This document shows, one piece after another, positions 26,950 to 35,908 of a stretch of 64,000 nt of DNA. This stretch comes from CAVYXK01 sp963772445. GTDB lineage: Bacteria; Pseudomonadota; Alphaproteobacteria; Acetobacterales; Acetobacteraceae. The stretch lies in NCBI GenBank assembly GCA_963772445.1, contig CAVYXK010000016.1:682001-746000 (forward strand). Reading direction: 5' to 3'. The notes beneath the pieces are model-generated. The model did not search any database, was not told where the DNA came from, and saw nothing but the letters and a program-made list of their open reading frames with translations. Each line of letters opens with the position of its first letter. Within the stretch, counting starts at the first letter, position 1. Position numbers and translations under genes: made by a program.

Positions 26950-27405
26950 ATGGCACGCATCCTGGTGCAGACGGAGGATTTCGACATCGGCGCGGAGATC
27001 GCGGCGCTGACCCGGGGCCGCACGGCGATTGGCGGCATCGGGTGCTTCGTCGGCACCGTGCGCGACGATCGCCAGGGCCGACCGCTCGCCGCGCTTTGCC
27101 TGGAGCACTATCCGGCCATGACCGAGCGGGCGATCGCGCGAATCGTCGCCGAGGCCGAGCAGCGCTGGCCACTTCTGGGTTGCACCGTGATTCATCGTGT
27201 GGGCCGATTGGAGCCGGGGGCGAATATCGTGCTGGTGCTGGCTGCTTCGGCGCACCGGCAGGCCGCCTTGGATGCAGTCGCATTCCTGATCGACTGGCTG
27301 AAGACGAAGGCGCCGTTCTGGAAGAAAGAGCAGTTCGCCGGCGGTGACGAGACCTGGGTGGAAGCGCGCGACACCGACGACACTGCGGCTGCGCGGTGGC
27401 AGTAG
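26950..27405 (+). CDS. moaE: Molybdopterin synthase catalytic subunit MoaE
   Basis: The protein has 151 residues. It forms the heterotetramer with MoaD that converts cyclic pyranopterin monophosphate to molybdopterin. Conserved family stretches are GCFVGTVRDD, LCLEHYPAMTE, VIHRVGRLEPGANIVLV and the active-site region TKAPFWKKEQ, whose lysines contact the MoaD tail. It is the last gene of the uvrC-to-moaE run. An IS3 remnant begins about 120 bp later. Confidence 0.93.
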   Translation: MARILVQTEDFDIGAEIAALTRGRTAIGGIGCFVGTVRDDRQGRPLAALCLEHYPAMTERAIARIVAEAEQRWPLLGCTVIHRVGRLEPGANIVLVLAASAHRQAALDAVAFLIDWLKTKAPFWKKEQFAGGDETWVEARDTDDTAAARWQ

Positions 27406-27527
27406 AGGGGGTTGGCTCGGATGAGGTCCACCTCTTCCGCAGAGGGGTAAAGGTAGGATCATCCCAGCCGCCAATCCGAAGATCCACCCGTGCGTGCGAC
27501 CCGCTCAGATGGTGGCACCTTCGATCA

Positions 27528-27697
27528 GCGGCCCGAAGACGGCCGAGGCCGTTGGATGGACAATGTGTTCATTGAACGACTGTGGCGCAGCCTGAAATAC
27601 GAATGTGTCTATCTGCTGTGTCTATCTGCATGCATTCGAGACCGGTTCGGAAGCGAGAGCTGGGCTGGCGCGACGAGGCGCTCGCCGACCGAATTGA
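27528..27697 (+). pseudogene. IS3-family transposase (OrfB) remnant
   Basis: The reading EDGRGRWMDNVFIERLWRSL followed by KYECVYL is the conserved DDE-glutamate region of IS3-group integrases. After a small repeat of TGTCTATCTG the frame changes and continues HAFETGSEARAGLARR, then stops. Only about 55 codons survive, so it is a decayed fragment. Confidence 0.7.
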
Positions 27698-27727
27698 GGG
27701 CCCGGTCGCGACCCACGCCCCGAAGGG

Positions 27728-28150
27728 TCAGCTCGCCGGTAGAACCTCTACGTTGCCGACCATCCCGAACAACTCATGCAGGAAGTGCGTGCAGGTCACC
27801 TCGTAGCGTCCCGGCTTCTGTGGGGTGAACCGCAGTTCGACCTGACTGTGCTTGTCCACTTCTTGGGCACCGTCCTTGGGCGGAGCCGTTCCGGGCGGGA
27901 ACGTGCTCGCGGCGAAAAGTGTCGGCGCGCTGAAGTCGTGACCTCCATCCGCGTCATTGGTCAGAACCAGCGTCACCGGCCGGCCGGCCTGCAGTCGGAT
28001 GTTCTCCGGGGTGAATGCGAAGTTTGAAAGGTGAACGGTAACGGTATCGGCAACCGGACCCGTGGCCGGAGCTGAGGCGACAAGCGCCGGCTGTGGCCGC
28101 GCTACGCAGGCGCTGAGCGCGAGCGTGACAAGGATCAGCGCGCGGAACAT
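27728..28150 (-). CDS. Cupredoxin-domain lipoprotein (plastocyanin-like)
   Basis: The protein has 140 residues from the ATG at 28150, opening with a lipoprotein signal (MFRALILVTLALSAC, Cys15). The rest is one cupredoxin fold. Likely type-1 copper ligands are His in GGHDFSAP, Cys in VTCTHFL, His in FLHELF and Met in LFGM (C-x4-H-x4-M). It is expected to be a periplasmic one-electron carrier or copper-binding protein anchored to a membrane. The frame continues upstream to 28471 but that part is not conserved and lacks a signal. It stands alone. Confidence 0.75.
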   Translation of the reverse strand: MFRALILVTLALSACVARPQPALVASAPATGPVADTVTVHLSNFAFTPENIRLQAGRPVTLVLTNDADGGHDFSAPTLFAASTFPPGTAPPKDGAQEVDKHSQVELRFTPQKPGRYEVTCTHFLHELFGMVGNVEVLPAS

Positions 28151-29097
28151 GGGCCTGACACTCCCTCCCGTTATGCGGGCCTCATACCATTTCCAGACTT
28201 CCTTTGGATTCCGAGTTAGCCTTTGAACCTTCGCCAGGAGCCCTTGGATTGCGTTAAGTTGATCCGCGAGAACGCGGTCGGAGCGTCTCGATCGCCTCTG
28301 TGGCCAGCTCGTCTGAGTGCTCGTTCGGGGGAATCCAACGATATCGGCGGTTGAAATCAGGAGCGCATAAGGATCGGACGAACGGAGCGACGTCGTCTCT
28401 GAGCCCCTCACCCTGTGGGCGACATCCTGGCACAAAAGAGCCCAGCACCGGTTCGGGTCAGCATCTGCCATCGAAGTCTCAACAGCGGACTTCTCCTATT
28501 GCCCGTTGGATACTCCAAAGCCGACATTCCGCTCTCGGCCACTGCTGCCCGACGGGGGCGGTACTGACGCGCCGAGAGGAACCGGGTGAGGGTGAAACGA
28601 AAGGCGCGGAGCCGTCACCTGTTGATCCGCTTCGTGGCTCAACCGCTCCGCTCGCCGAGCCTGGCCTTCGCAGGGGCATGCCCTTTCCGTTTGTCGGGAG
28701 AGGCGTTTCCCACCTCCGGACCGCCTGCCAGGGACACGAAACAATTCCACCACACGACGCCGACCCGAAGCATCCATGCAATATGCTGTCCCTCAGCACA
28801 GTCGTTCCAAGGCAGCGGGGCCGCCAGGATAGCCGCGATGTCGATCATCCCAGGGTGATGGGGGGCGCCCCATTCCATCGCCGCGTCCGGACCGATCCCC
28901 GCGCGGAGCGGAGCCCGCACACCTTTATCCCACCTGCGGGAGAGGCGGACGCGGCCGCAACCCGCGACCGTTCCCGGTCTGGCTGAACATGCGCTAGCCT
29001 CTCTAACCCGCTACCGACCGAACCAAGCCCGCAGCTCCGGGACCGGACGGGACCGACTGCCGTGGGCTGAATCTGCGAATGGGAGGGCAGGTGAACG
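28151..29097. other. Gene-free interval of about 950 bp
   Basis: No frame on either strand shows a recognisable domain, start signal and codon bias together. Short frames exist but read as low-complexity Arg/Pro/Ser sequence. The stretch may be decayed DNA. Confidence 0.45.
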
Positions 29098-29532
29098 ATG
29101 AAACTGCCACTGACAGGAGGCTGCATTTGCGGCGGGATCCGCTACGAGATCACGCAAGCGCCGGTTGTCGTTTATGCATGCCACTGCACAGACTGCCAGC
29201 GCGTAACCAGCAGCGCCTTCTCCATCGGTGTTGTCGTGCCGGATGCCGCATTCCGGTCGACGGGACATAACGCCAGGGTGGTTCCGGGCGGCGTCACTGC
29301 TGGCGGTCGCGTCAAGAGCCGCTTGGTGTGCCCGGATTGCGGCACGTGGCTGTACGGCGAACGGAGGCCTGGCACGCAGTATCGAGGCATGATTTGAGTC
29401 GTGCGCGGTGGGACGCTGGACGACACGTCATGGCTGAAACCAACGATGCACTTCTGGACAAGGAGCAGACAGCCCTGGGTCGTGTTACCCGAAGGTGCGA
29501 CGCTGTTCGAGACTCAACCGGATAGCCAGTGA
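29098..29532 (+). pseudogene. GFA-family (glutathione-dependent formaldehyde-activating-like) gene with internal TGA
   Basis: The gene starts at 29098 and shows the CENP-V/GFA zinc-binding cysteines: GGCICGGIRYE, CHCTDCQ and CPDCGTWL. An in-frame TGA at 29395-29397 stops it after 99 residues. The same frame then continues VVRGGTLDDTSWLKP, MHFWTRSRQPWVVLPEG and ATLFETQPDSQ to the normal family end at 29532. So one base, probably CGA to TGA, separates it from an intact 144-residue protein. As read it makes a truncated domain. The family's real reactions are mostly unknown. Confidence 0.75.
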
Positions 29533-29550
29533 TGGTGCGGGCCGTAGAGT

Positions 29551-30297
29551 TTACCGCCGTCCCCCGGACACGTTCAGAATCGCACCGGTGATGTAGCTTG
29601 CGGTTTCCGACAGGAGGAATATCGCAGTTTCCGCCACTTCCTCTGGATTGCCGTAGCGCTTCATAACGATCGTCTGCGTCATTGCGGCGCGCCACTCGGG
29701 AGAATCTCCGGCATGCGCATCGGTTTCAATTGCTCCGAGACGGATGCAGTTGACTCTGATTCCCTTGGCCCCGACCTCGTTTGCCAGTCCTATGGTGAAG
29801 CTCTCCAGCCCACCCTTGGCCGCGGCGTAGCTGACCAGTCCCGGAAACCCTCCATTGAATGCCGACATCGACGATACGTTCAGGATCGCGCCGCCGGTCC
29901 CGCCATGATCGGTTGACATGCGCCGGATCGCCTCGCGCGCACACAACATGGGGCCGGTCAGGTTCAATCCCATGACGGCGTCCAGATGCTGTGCCGTGAT
30001 CTGGTCGATCGGCCCAAGCCCGACGCCGCCACCGGCATTGTTGACCAGCGCCGTAATGCGCCCGAGCGTCCGGTCGAGCTCGGCGAACACCCGAACGATG
30101 TCGGTCTCGTTCGTTACGTCGCCTTGGATGGCGACGGCTTCTCCGCCGTCGGCTCGAATTGCGTCGACAGCGCTTCGAGCCCGGCCGGCGGACTGCTTGT
30201 AATTGATTGCCACCTTATAGCCGCGGCGCGCCCCGAGGCGACAAATCGCCGCGCCGATGCCACGGCTCCCTCCGGTTACGAGCAGGACCTCCGCCAT
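29551..30297 (-). CDS. SDR-family oxidoreductase (FabG-like)
   Basis: The protein has 248 residues from the ATG at 30297. The classical short-chain dehydrogenase set is complete: TGGSRGIG cofactor loop (residues 8-15), NNAGGG, catalytic Ser in NVSSMSA and Y-x-x-x-K in SYAAAKGG. The ending YITGAILNVSGGRR is typical of the 3-oxoacyl-ACP reductase-like branch that uses NADP. The specific substrate cannot be told. It converges with the GFA-type gene, 18 bp apart. Confidence 0.88.
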   Translation of the reverse strand: MAEVLLVTGGSRGIGAAICRLGARRGYKVAINYKQSAGRARSAVDAIRADGGEAVAIQGDVTNETDIVRVFAELDRTLGRITALVNNAGGGVGLGPIDQITAQHLDAVMGLNLTGPMLCAREAIRRMSTDHGGTGGAILNVSSMSAFNGGFPGLVSYAAAKGGLESFTIGLANEVGAKGIRVNCIRLGAIETDAHAGDSPEWRAAMTQTIVMKRYGNPEEVAETAIFLLSETASYITGAILNVSGGRR

Positions 30298-30497
30298 CGC
30301 GCTTCCCTTTCCTATCCATCCGGGTAGGCGGACAGCGCCTGCCGCCCATTCGTCGCCCGCTGTCCCATCAACATGGAGCAGCGGGCGACCCGGCGGAAGC
30401 TCCGGCAATCAGACGTTTGGCCTCCTCCCGATGACCGCAACCCGCAACCAGCCATTCGGTCAACCGGAGACATTCGCTTGAGGCTACGGGGGAATCC

Positions 30498-31018
30498 CTA
30501 TTCGCTGTTGTAAACCAATTCACGCTTCAACCGCGGCGTGGGCGGCTTCGGGCCGATGAAGGTAGCGAGGACCGCGCGAGAAAATACCGGATCGGTGATG
30601 GTGGCCAGTGTGTGCCCATTCATCGTTATCTGGAGACCTTCTCGCGTGAAGCTACGGTCACCGGCGCGCATCGCCGGTACAGCAGCAAGGAAATCCTCGA
30701 ATCCTTCGCGCCAAGCCTGGCGGGCATCGGCGGCGTTAACATCGTGCACGAATTGCATGGCGAGAAGCTTTTTTCTGGCGAATCAAGGATCGCCTCGGCG
30801 TCGTGGCTTGGGCGTTCGAGGTAAAGCCCAGCCACATAGATATGGATCCGCAGCCACGAATAGGTGCGCAAAGCAATGCCATTCAAGCGAAGCTCTGTGC
30901 CGTCGAGCCATACCGCGTCAGGCAATGTCACTCCCTCTAGCTGCGCGGCTGAGGCGGAGCCGGAAAGGACAATGATCGCCGCCGCGGCGCTCACCGCGAG
31001 CAAGTCACGCGTTCCCAT
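30498..31018 (-). pseudogene. Chalcone-isomerase-like exported protein, frameshift at an A6 run
   Basis: From 31018 the first frame has a signal peptide (MGTRDLLAVSAAAAIIVLSG, cleavage near ASA) and the start of a chalcone isomerase-like domain (VTLPDAVWLDGTELRLNG, then RIHIYVAGLYLE). At a run of six A residues (about 30770) the frame must shift by -1 to continue KKLLAMQFVHDVNAADARQ and REGLQITMNGHTLATI, then the end at 30498. The joined protein has about 173 residues, a normal size. The homopolymer makes sequencing error or slippage likely. The function of bacterial members is unclear. Confidence 0.7.
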
Positions 31019-31123
31019 GAGCTATAACCGTTGATGTTCCTGGCATCCTCCTAGCGACCCCAAACGGTAGCTTGGTTTTGCGCGATTTGCCACGTCGCGC
31101 CCGGAAGCCCAGTGACAGCGATT

Positions 31124-31144
31124 GCGCAACCCGTCAGGTTGCGC
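31124..31144. repeat. 8-bp perfect stem-loop upstream of a binding-protein gene
   Basis: GCGCAACC and GGTTGCGC enclose a 5-nt loop, 70 bp before the ATG at 31215. It may be a leader hairpin or an operator. Confidence 0.4.
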
Positions 31145-31214
31145 TTCAACCCAATCGGATTTAGATTATTCCACATGCGGCCGGTCAACGACCGCCGGGT
31201 TGGGAGGATGCGGG

Positions 31215-32837
31215 ATGTCTTCGCGCGCAATCGAACGCCGGGCGGTGTTTGGCTTCCTCGGTCGGCTGGGACTCGTCGGCGCGATCGCTCCGATGCCTCT
31301 GCGGCGAGCAACCGGTCAGACCCGGCGGCAGTCCACTTTGCTGATCGGATTGGACATAAGCGGTGTCAAATTCTTCGACCCCGCGCGGGCGACGGAATAC
31401 GCCTCGTATCCGACCCTCCGCGCCGTCTATGAAGCCCTGGTCACCATGCCGCCGGGGGACTACTCGCAATTCCCGCCGCTTCTCGCGCAGACCTGGCAGC
31501 GTACCGCGGACGGCAAGGGCCTCCGGTTCCATCTCCGCAGCGGCGTAAAGTTCGCCAGCGGCAACCCGGTTACCGCCGACGATGTCAAATTCAGCTATGA
31601 GCGAGTGGCAAACCTCAAGGATCAGCCAAGCGCCCAGTTCACGCTGAATATAGAACGGATCGACGTGATCGACCCGCTGACGGTGGACATCATCTTCAAG
31701 GATCCCGGCATTCCTATGCTCGGGTTCATCGGCGCCCCGCAACTGGCAATCCAGGATACCAAGGACGTTGTCGCGCATGGCGGTACCAGCGCGATTGATG
31801 CCGAGACAACGGATAAGGCGACCGGCTGGCTCAATCAGAATTCCGCCGGTACGGGGCCGTACCGCCTGGTGCGGTGGGAGCGCAACACCACCATCGCGAT
31901 GGCGCGTAACCAGAACTACTGGCGCGGCCCGGCGCCATTCGAGCGCGTGATCATCCAACATATGCCGGAGAGCTCTGTTCAGATGCTTGCGCTCCGGCAG
32001 GGTGACCTCGATCTCGCGTTCAACCTCACTCCCGAGCAAATCACTGCGATTTCCGGTGATCCGAACGTCAGGATCGTTAGGAAGCCGTCGCTGGATTTCA
32101 TGTATATGACATTGACCAGCAGTGCGCAGATCAACCCTGCCCTGGCGCGGAAGGAAGCCCGACAGGCAATCGCCTGTGCCATCGACTATGACGGTATCCG
32201 CGATTCCCTGCTGGGCGGCGCCGCGATCCGGCCGCTGAATTTCATTCCAGTCGGCATGGCGGGATCATCAGAAGAGCAGACCCGGCAATTCGGCTATCAC
32301 CAGGACCTGGCACGAGCCCGATCTCTGCTGGAAAGCGCCGGGCTCCCGAACGGCTTCAGCTTCGACCTCGCCTATGGCAACGAAGCATTCGCGAGCGTGA
32401 CGTACGGCGTCGTGGCCCAGAAGCTGCAGAGCGATCTCGCCCGCGTCGGGATCAAGGTGAACTTGCAGCCGATGGATTCGGTCAATTTCCGTACGATGTA
32501 CGTGGAGGGCAAGTCCACGTCCGTGCTCACTTTCTGGTCCGGCAACATGGACGTTTCGTTGTGGACCCTTGCAACGGTCGAACGCGTGGCCAACCGCGTG
32601 CATTGGGACGTACCGCCGGCTACAACGGCCCTCTGTCATCAGGCGCTGCGGGAAGAAGACATTCCCAAACAGCAAGAGCTATGGCTGGAGTTCCAGAAGG
32701 TCCTAACCGACCAATGCAACTACATAGTGTTGTTTCAACCGATGCTGCAGGTAGCCGCCCGCACCTCGGTAAAAGACGTCGATCTCACCGCGATCGGGGG
32801 CTTGATCGAGATGTACGACGTAAAGCCCTCCGTCTAA
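31215..32837 (+). CDS. ABC transporter substrate-binding protein, dipeptide/nickel type (family 5)
   Basis: The precursor has 540 residues. The ATG at 31215 follows GGGAGG by 7 bp and gives a twin-arginine-like signal (ERRAVFGFLGRLGLVG). The mature protein follows SBP family 5: LAQTWQRTADGKGLRFHLR, VTADDVKFSYERV, NSAGTGPYRLVRWER, NQNYWRGPAPFERV and ARQAIACAIDYDGI. Such proteins deliver peptides, nickel chelates or sugars to a Dpp/Opp permease. No permease or ATPase gene is adjacent, so it is an orphan here and must work with a distant transporter, or its partners were lost. Confidence 0.87.
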   Translation: MSSRAIERRAVFGFLGRLGLVGAIAPMPLRRATGQTRRQSTLLIGLDISGVKFFDPARATEYASYPTLRAVYEALVTMPPGDYSQFPPLLAQTWQRTADGKGLRFHLRSGVKFASGNPVTADDVKFSYERVANLKDQPSAQFTLNIERIDVIDPLTVDIIFKDPGIPMLGFIGAPQLAIQDTKDVVAHGGTSAIDAETTDKATGWLNQNSAGTGPYRLVRWERNTTIAMARNQNYWRGPAPFERVIIQHMPESSVQMLALRQGDLDLAFNLTPEQITAISGDPNVRIVRKPSLDFMYMTLTSSAQINPALARKEARQAIACAIDYDGIRDSLLGGAAIRPLNFIPVGMAGSSEEQTRQFGYHQDLARARSLLESAGLPNGFSFDLAYGNEAFASVTYGVVAQKLQSDLARVGIKVNLQPMDSVNFRTMYVEGKSTSVLTFWSGNMDVSLWTLATVERVANRVHWDVPPATTALCHQALREEDIPKQQELWLEFQKVLTDQCNYIVLFQPMLQVAARTSVKDVDLTAIGGLIEMYDVKPSV

Positions 32838-32851
32838 CCGATGGCGTATAT

Positions 32852-32892
32852 CCGGCAGCCTCTGCGTCCTCTGCGCCTCTGCGGTTAAACTT
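32852..32892. repeat. Half-copy of the CACAGAG palindrome
   Basis: CCTCTGCGTCCTCTGCGCCT followed by CTGCGGTTAAACTTCC resembles the right arm of the block in the IS630 copies. It lies between convergent genes. Confidence 0.5.
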
Positions 32893-32929
32893 CCTTCCTG
32901 AAAAGCGCAGGGGGCCGCCGCGGCGTAAC

Positions 32930-34117
32930 TTACCGCCCGAACGACGCCCGCAGCTCCGGAACCAGGTCCGTCCTCTCCCACGTAAACGTGCCCATCTCCG
33001 CATCCGGCTCGCGCCCGAAATGCCCATACGCGGATGTCACCGCATAGATCGGCCGGTTCAGCCGCAGGTGCTCGCGAATGCCGCGCGGTGAGAGATCGAC
33101 GAGTTCCCGCAGCACCTGCTCCAGCTTCACCTCGTCGATATCCTTCCCGGTCCCCTGCAGATCCACATAAAGCGACAGCGGGTGCGACACCGCGATCGCG
33201 TAGCTGACCTGCAGCGTGCAGCGATCTGCAAGACCAGCCGCCACCACGTTCTTCGCCAGGTAGCGGCAGGCATAGGCGGCGGAGCGATCCACCTTGGTCG
33301 GGTCCTTGCCGCTGAACGCGCCGCCGCCATGCGGAGCCGCGCCGCCATAGGTATCGACGATGATCTTGCGTCCGGTCAGGCCGCAGTCTCCGTCCGGCCC
33401 GCCGGTGACAAACTTGCCGGTCGGGTTGATGTAGAACTCCCGCTCCGGCGGCATCCAACCGCACGGCAGGGTGCTTTCCACGATTGGCCAGAGCAGCCGC
33501 CTGACGTCGTTTTGATCGAGCGGCTCCTCGTGCTGCGTCGAGACGACCACGCTCGCGGCCCCAACCGGCTTCCCATCCACATAGCGCAGAGTGATCTGGC
33601 TCTTCGCGTCCGGTAGCAGGCCGGCGACCGACGGATCCTGCGCGTGGCGAAGCTCCTTGATCCGGCGCAGGAGCAGATGCGCGTAATAGAGTGGGGCGGG
33701 CATCAGCGCGTCGGTTTCTCGGCAGGCATAGCCGAACATCATACCCTGGTCGCCGGCACCCTCGTCCTTGTTACCGGCGGCATCCACGCCCTGGGCGATA
33801 TCGGCAGACTGAGCATGTAGATGCACTTTGATCGTGGCGTTCCGCCAACTGAACCCCGGCTGGTCGTAGCCGATATCCCGAATCGCCTCGCGGCAGTGTT
33901 CGATAAGCACATCGGGGGTGATCGTATCGGGGCCGCGGGTCTCCCCCGCCAGGACCACCCGGTTGGTCGTCACCAGCGTCTCGCACGCGACGCGCGAGTA
34001 TGGGTCGGCCCTCAAATAGGCATCCAGCACCGTGTCGCTGAGCCGGTCGGCAACCTTGTCGGGATGTCCCTCCGAGACGGATTCCGAGGTGAACAGGAAC
34101 TCGCCCTTGTCGCGCAT
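32930..34117 (-). CDS. metK: S-adenosylmethionine synthetase
   Basis: The protein has 395 residues, the usual length. It joins ATP and methionine to make SAM and releases phosphate and diphosphate. Signature motifs are SEGHPDKVADRLSD near the N terminus, GAGDQGMMFGYA (methionine/ATP loop), and GGGAFSGKDPTKVDRSAAY (phosphate-binding). The ATG at 34117 has GAGGAG upstream. dapB lies 103 bp upstream on the same strand; the GC-rich space between holds possible hairpins, but I see no recognisable SAM riboswitch. The gene converges with the binding-protein gene across a repeat half-copy. Confidence 0.96.
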   Translation of the reverse strand: MRDKGEFLFTSESVSEGHPDKVADRLSDTVLDAYLRADPYSRVACETLVTTNRVVLAGETRGPDTITPDVLIEHCREAIRDIGYDQPGFSWRNATIKVHLHAQSADIAQGVDAAGNKDEGAGDQGMMFGYACRETDALMPAPLYYAHLLLRRIKELRHAQDPSVAGLLPDAKSQITLRYVDGKPVGAASVVVSTQHEEPLDQNDVRRLLWPIVESTLPCGWMPPEREFYINPTGKFVTGGPDGDCGLTGRKIIVDTYGGAAPHGGGAFSGKDPTKVDRSAAYACRYLAKNVVAAGLADRCTLQVSYAIAVSHPLSLYVDLQGTGKDIDEVKLEQVLRELVDLSPRGIREHLRLNRPIYAVTSAYGHFGREPDAEMGTFTWERTDLVPELRASFGR

Positions 34118-34220
34118 GGAGTTCTCCTCTTGTCGCGGCAGGACATGGCGCGGGGACGCCGGCCGCCGGCACCGGCGGGATGCCGGGCGCCCGGGTCAAT
34201 GGCGGAAAGCCCCCGGCAAA

Positions 34221-35021
34221 TCAAGCCGGTTTGATCCCCGCCTGTTCTCCGATCCCGAGCACGTCCACCATCGAGTAGAGCCCAGGCGGCCGGCCGGCGA
34301 CCCATAGCGCCGCATGGACTGCACCAACAGCGAAGCTGCGGCGTTCGAAAACCCAGTGGGTCAGCGCGATCTGCTCGGTGTCGCCGGCGAAGATCAGCGT
34401 GTGCTCGCCTACCACCTGCCCGCCGCGCAACGCCGCGAAACCAATCGCCCCCGGTTTTCGGGCTCCCGTATGGCCGTGCCGACCACTTTCCATCACCCGG
34501 TCCAGCGCCACATCGCGCCCTTTGGCGACCGCGCGTCCGATGGCGATCGCGGCACCCGACGGCGCGTCGATTTTGTGGCGATGATGCATCTCGACGATCT
34601 CGGCGTCGTATTTATCGCCCGGCAGGGCGGCGCTCAGCCGCTCGGCCAGCGCGAGGACGAGAGTCATTCCCTCAGAGAAATTGGCGGCCTGGACTACCGG
34701 GATGCTCCGTGCTGCTTCGGCCACCGCGGCCTCGTCTGCTGCCGAGAGACCGGACGTGCCGAGCACCCAAGCCGTGCCAGCACGCGCGAGGGCTGTGGCG
34801 TGCGGCCGGGCGGTGGCGGCAAGGGTGAAATCGAGGACGACGTCCGCCGCCTGGGCAAGCGCCGCAATATCTGCGAACCGCTCGGTGCCGGTCGGCAGAG
34901 GCTTGTCTGAGTTCGGCCGACCAATGCCGCCCGCCAGCACGGCTCCGGCGGCCCGCACCTCATCGACCAGCAGGAGTCCCATTCGGCCGGTGATCCCGGC
35001 GATACCGATCCGATGCGTCAT
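34221..35021 (-). CDS. dapB: 4-hydroxy-tetrahydrodipicolinate reductase
   Basis: The protein has 266 residues. It reduces hydroxy-tetrahydrodipicolinate in lysine and diaminopimelate synthesis. The N-terminal nucleotide loop is GIAGITGRMG (residues 6-15), a DFTLAATA stretch precedes the hinge, and the catalytic/substrate motif EMHHRHKIDAPSGAA is intact. It is followed on the same strand by metK. Confidence 0.95.
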   Translation of the reverse strand: MTHRIGIAGITGRMGLLLVDEVRAAGAVLAGGIGRPNSDKPLPTGTERFADIAALAQAADVVLDFTLAATARPHATALARAGTAWVLGTSGLSAADEAAVAEAARSIPVVQAANFSEGMTLVLALAERLSAALPGDKYDAEIVEMHHRHKIDAPSGAAIAIGRAVAKGRDVALDRVMESGRHGHTGARKPGAIGFAALRGGQVVGEHTLIFAGDTEQIALTHWVFERRSFAVGAVHAALWVAGRPPGLYSMVDVLGIGEQAGIKPA

Positions 35022-35158
35022 CTTCTCCCCGCTTGCTTTATAGCGAACCAGGCAAGGGAACCTCAGGCCATGCCGCGGCGCGGCGCAAGAGCAGGGGTGC
35101 CCTCTTGGCCTTGGGTCCGGGCGAACGGTATGCTCGCCGCGATTGTATGGGGAGGCAC

Positions 35159-35794
35159 ATGCCGGGGTTCCATCTCGGGCGTCGCAGCCTGCTGCAGTTC
35201 GCTAGCGCCCTGGCAATGCCGTGGGTGGGAGAAGCGCTCGCGCAGGACGCGAGCGCTGTCATCGCGCCGATCCAACAGTTCTATCGCGCGCTGCTGGCCG
35301 TCATGAAGGCAGGGCGTACCACGCCCTTCACTCAGCGTTTCGACATGCTCGCTCCGGCGCTGGAGCAGGCGCTGAATTTGCCAGTCATCCTGCAGGAGGC
35401 GGTCGGGTTCGCCTGGGCAGCCGTCCCGCCGTCGCAGCAGTCGGGGCTGCTGACAGCCTTCCGTCATTACACGGTGGCGAGCTGGGTCTCGAATTTTGAC
35501 AGCTATTCCGGGCAGAATCTGGAAGTGCTTCCCAGTCTGCGCGCTGTCGGCCAATCGCAGGTGGTGCACACCGAGATTGTTAAGCCAACCGGCGGCTCGA
35601 GCGTGATCGACTTTGTGATGCGCCCGGCCGGTAGCGGCTGGAAGGCGACGGATGTGCTGCTCGACGGCTCGATTAGCCAGGTCGCGGTGCTACGGTCGGA
35701 CTTTCGTGCACTTGTGCTGCGCGGTCCTGGCACACTCGCCGCGAACCTGGAACAGAAGGCCACCGATCTGATGGGCGGCACGTCGCCGATGTAA
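35159..35794 (+). CDS. MlaC/Ttg2D-like phospholipid-binding protein, Tat-type signal
   Basis: The precursor has 211 residues. The ATG at 35159 follows GGGGAGG and exposes a twin-arginine signal (LGRRSLLQFASALAMPW, cleavage near ALA). The mature part matches the Ttg2/MlaC (also HpnM) fold: ASAVIAPIQQFYRALL, MLAPALEQALNLPVIL, FRHYTVASWVSNFDSYSG and WKATDVLLDGSISQVA. These periplasmic carriers move phospholipids or hopanoids between membranes. The rest of the Mla system is not nearby, so the gene is isolated. It diverges from dapB. Confidence 0.8.
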   Translation: MPGFHLGRRSLLQFASALAMPWVGEALAQDASAVIAPIQQFYRALLAVMKAGRTTPFTQRFDMLAPALEQALNLPVILQEAVGFAWAAVPPSQQSGLLTAFRHYTVASWVSNFDSYSGQNLEVLPSLRAVGQSQVVHTEIVKPTGGSSVIDFVMRPAGSGWKATDVLLDGSISQVAVLRSDFRALVLRGPGTLAANLEQKATDLMGGTSPM

Positions 35795-35820
35795 TATAAT
35801 TCGAGCGGCGCATCGGAAAG

Positions 35821-35845
35821 CCCCTTCCCCTCGTGGGAGGGGAGG
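35821..35845. terminator. Stem-loop between convergent genes
   Basis: CCCCTTCCC and GGGAGGGG pair with one bulge around CTCGT, between the MlaC-like gene and the MmgE/PrpD gene. There is no T-run. Confidence 0.35.
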
Positions 35846-35908
35846 GCGGAGACGGCTAAGCCGGTTGGAAATCGAGGAGCCATCCCCCTCGCCCGTTGGT
35901 GCCGAATA

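Noticed and set aside
28300..28986. A 228-codon plus-strand frame
   Set aside because: The product is Arg/Pro/Ser-rich, shows no domain and has no start signal. It looks like non-coding GC-rich DNA.
34118..34220. SAM riboswitch before metK
   Set aside because: The leader is GC-rich with possible hairpins, but I cannot match the conserved core of any SAM riboswitch class, and dapB lies directly upstream on the same strand.
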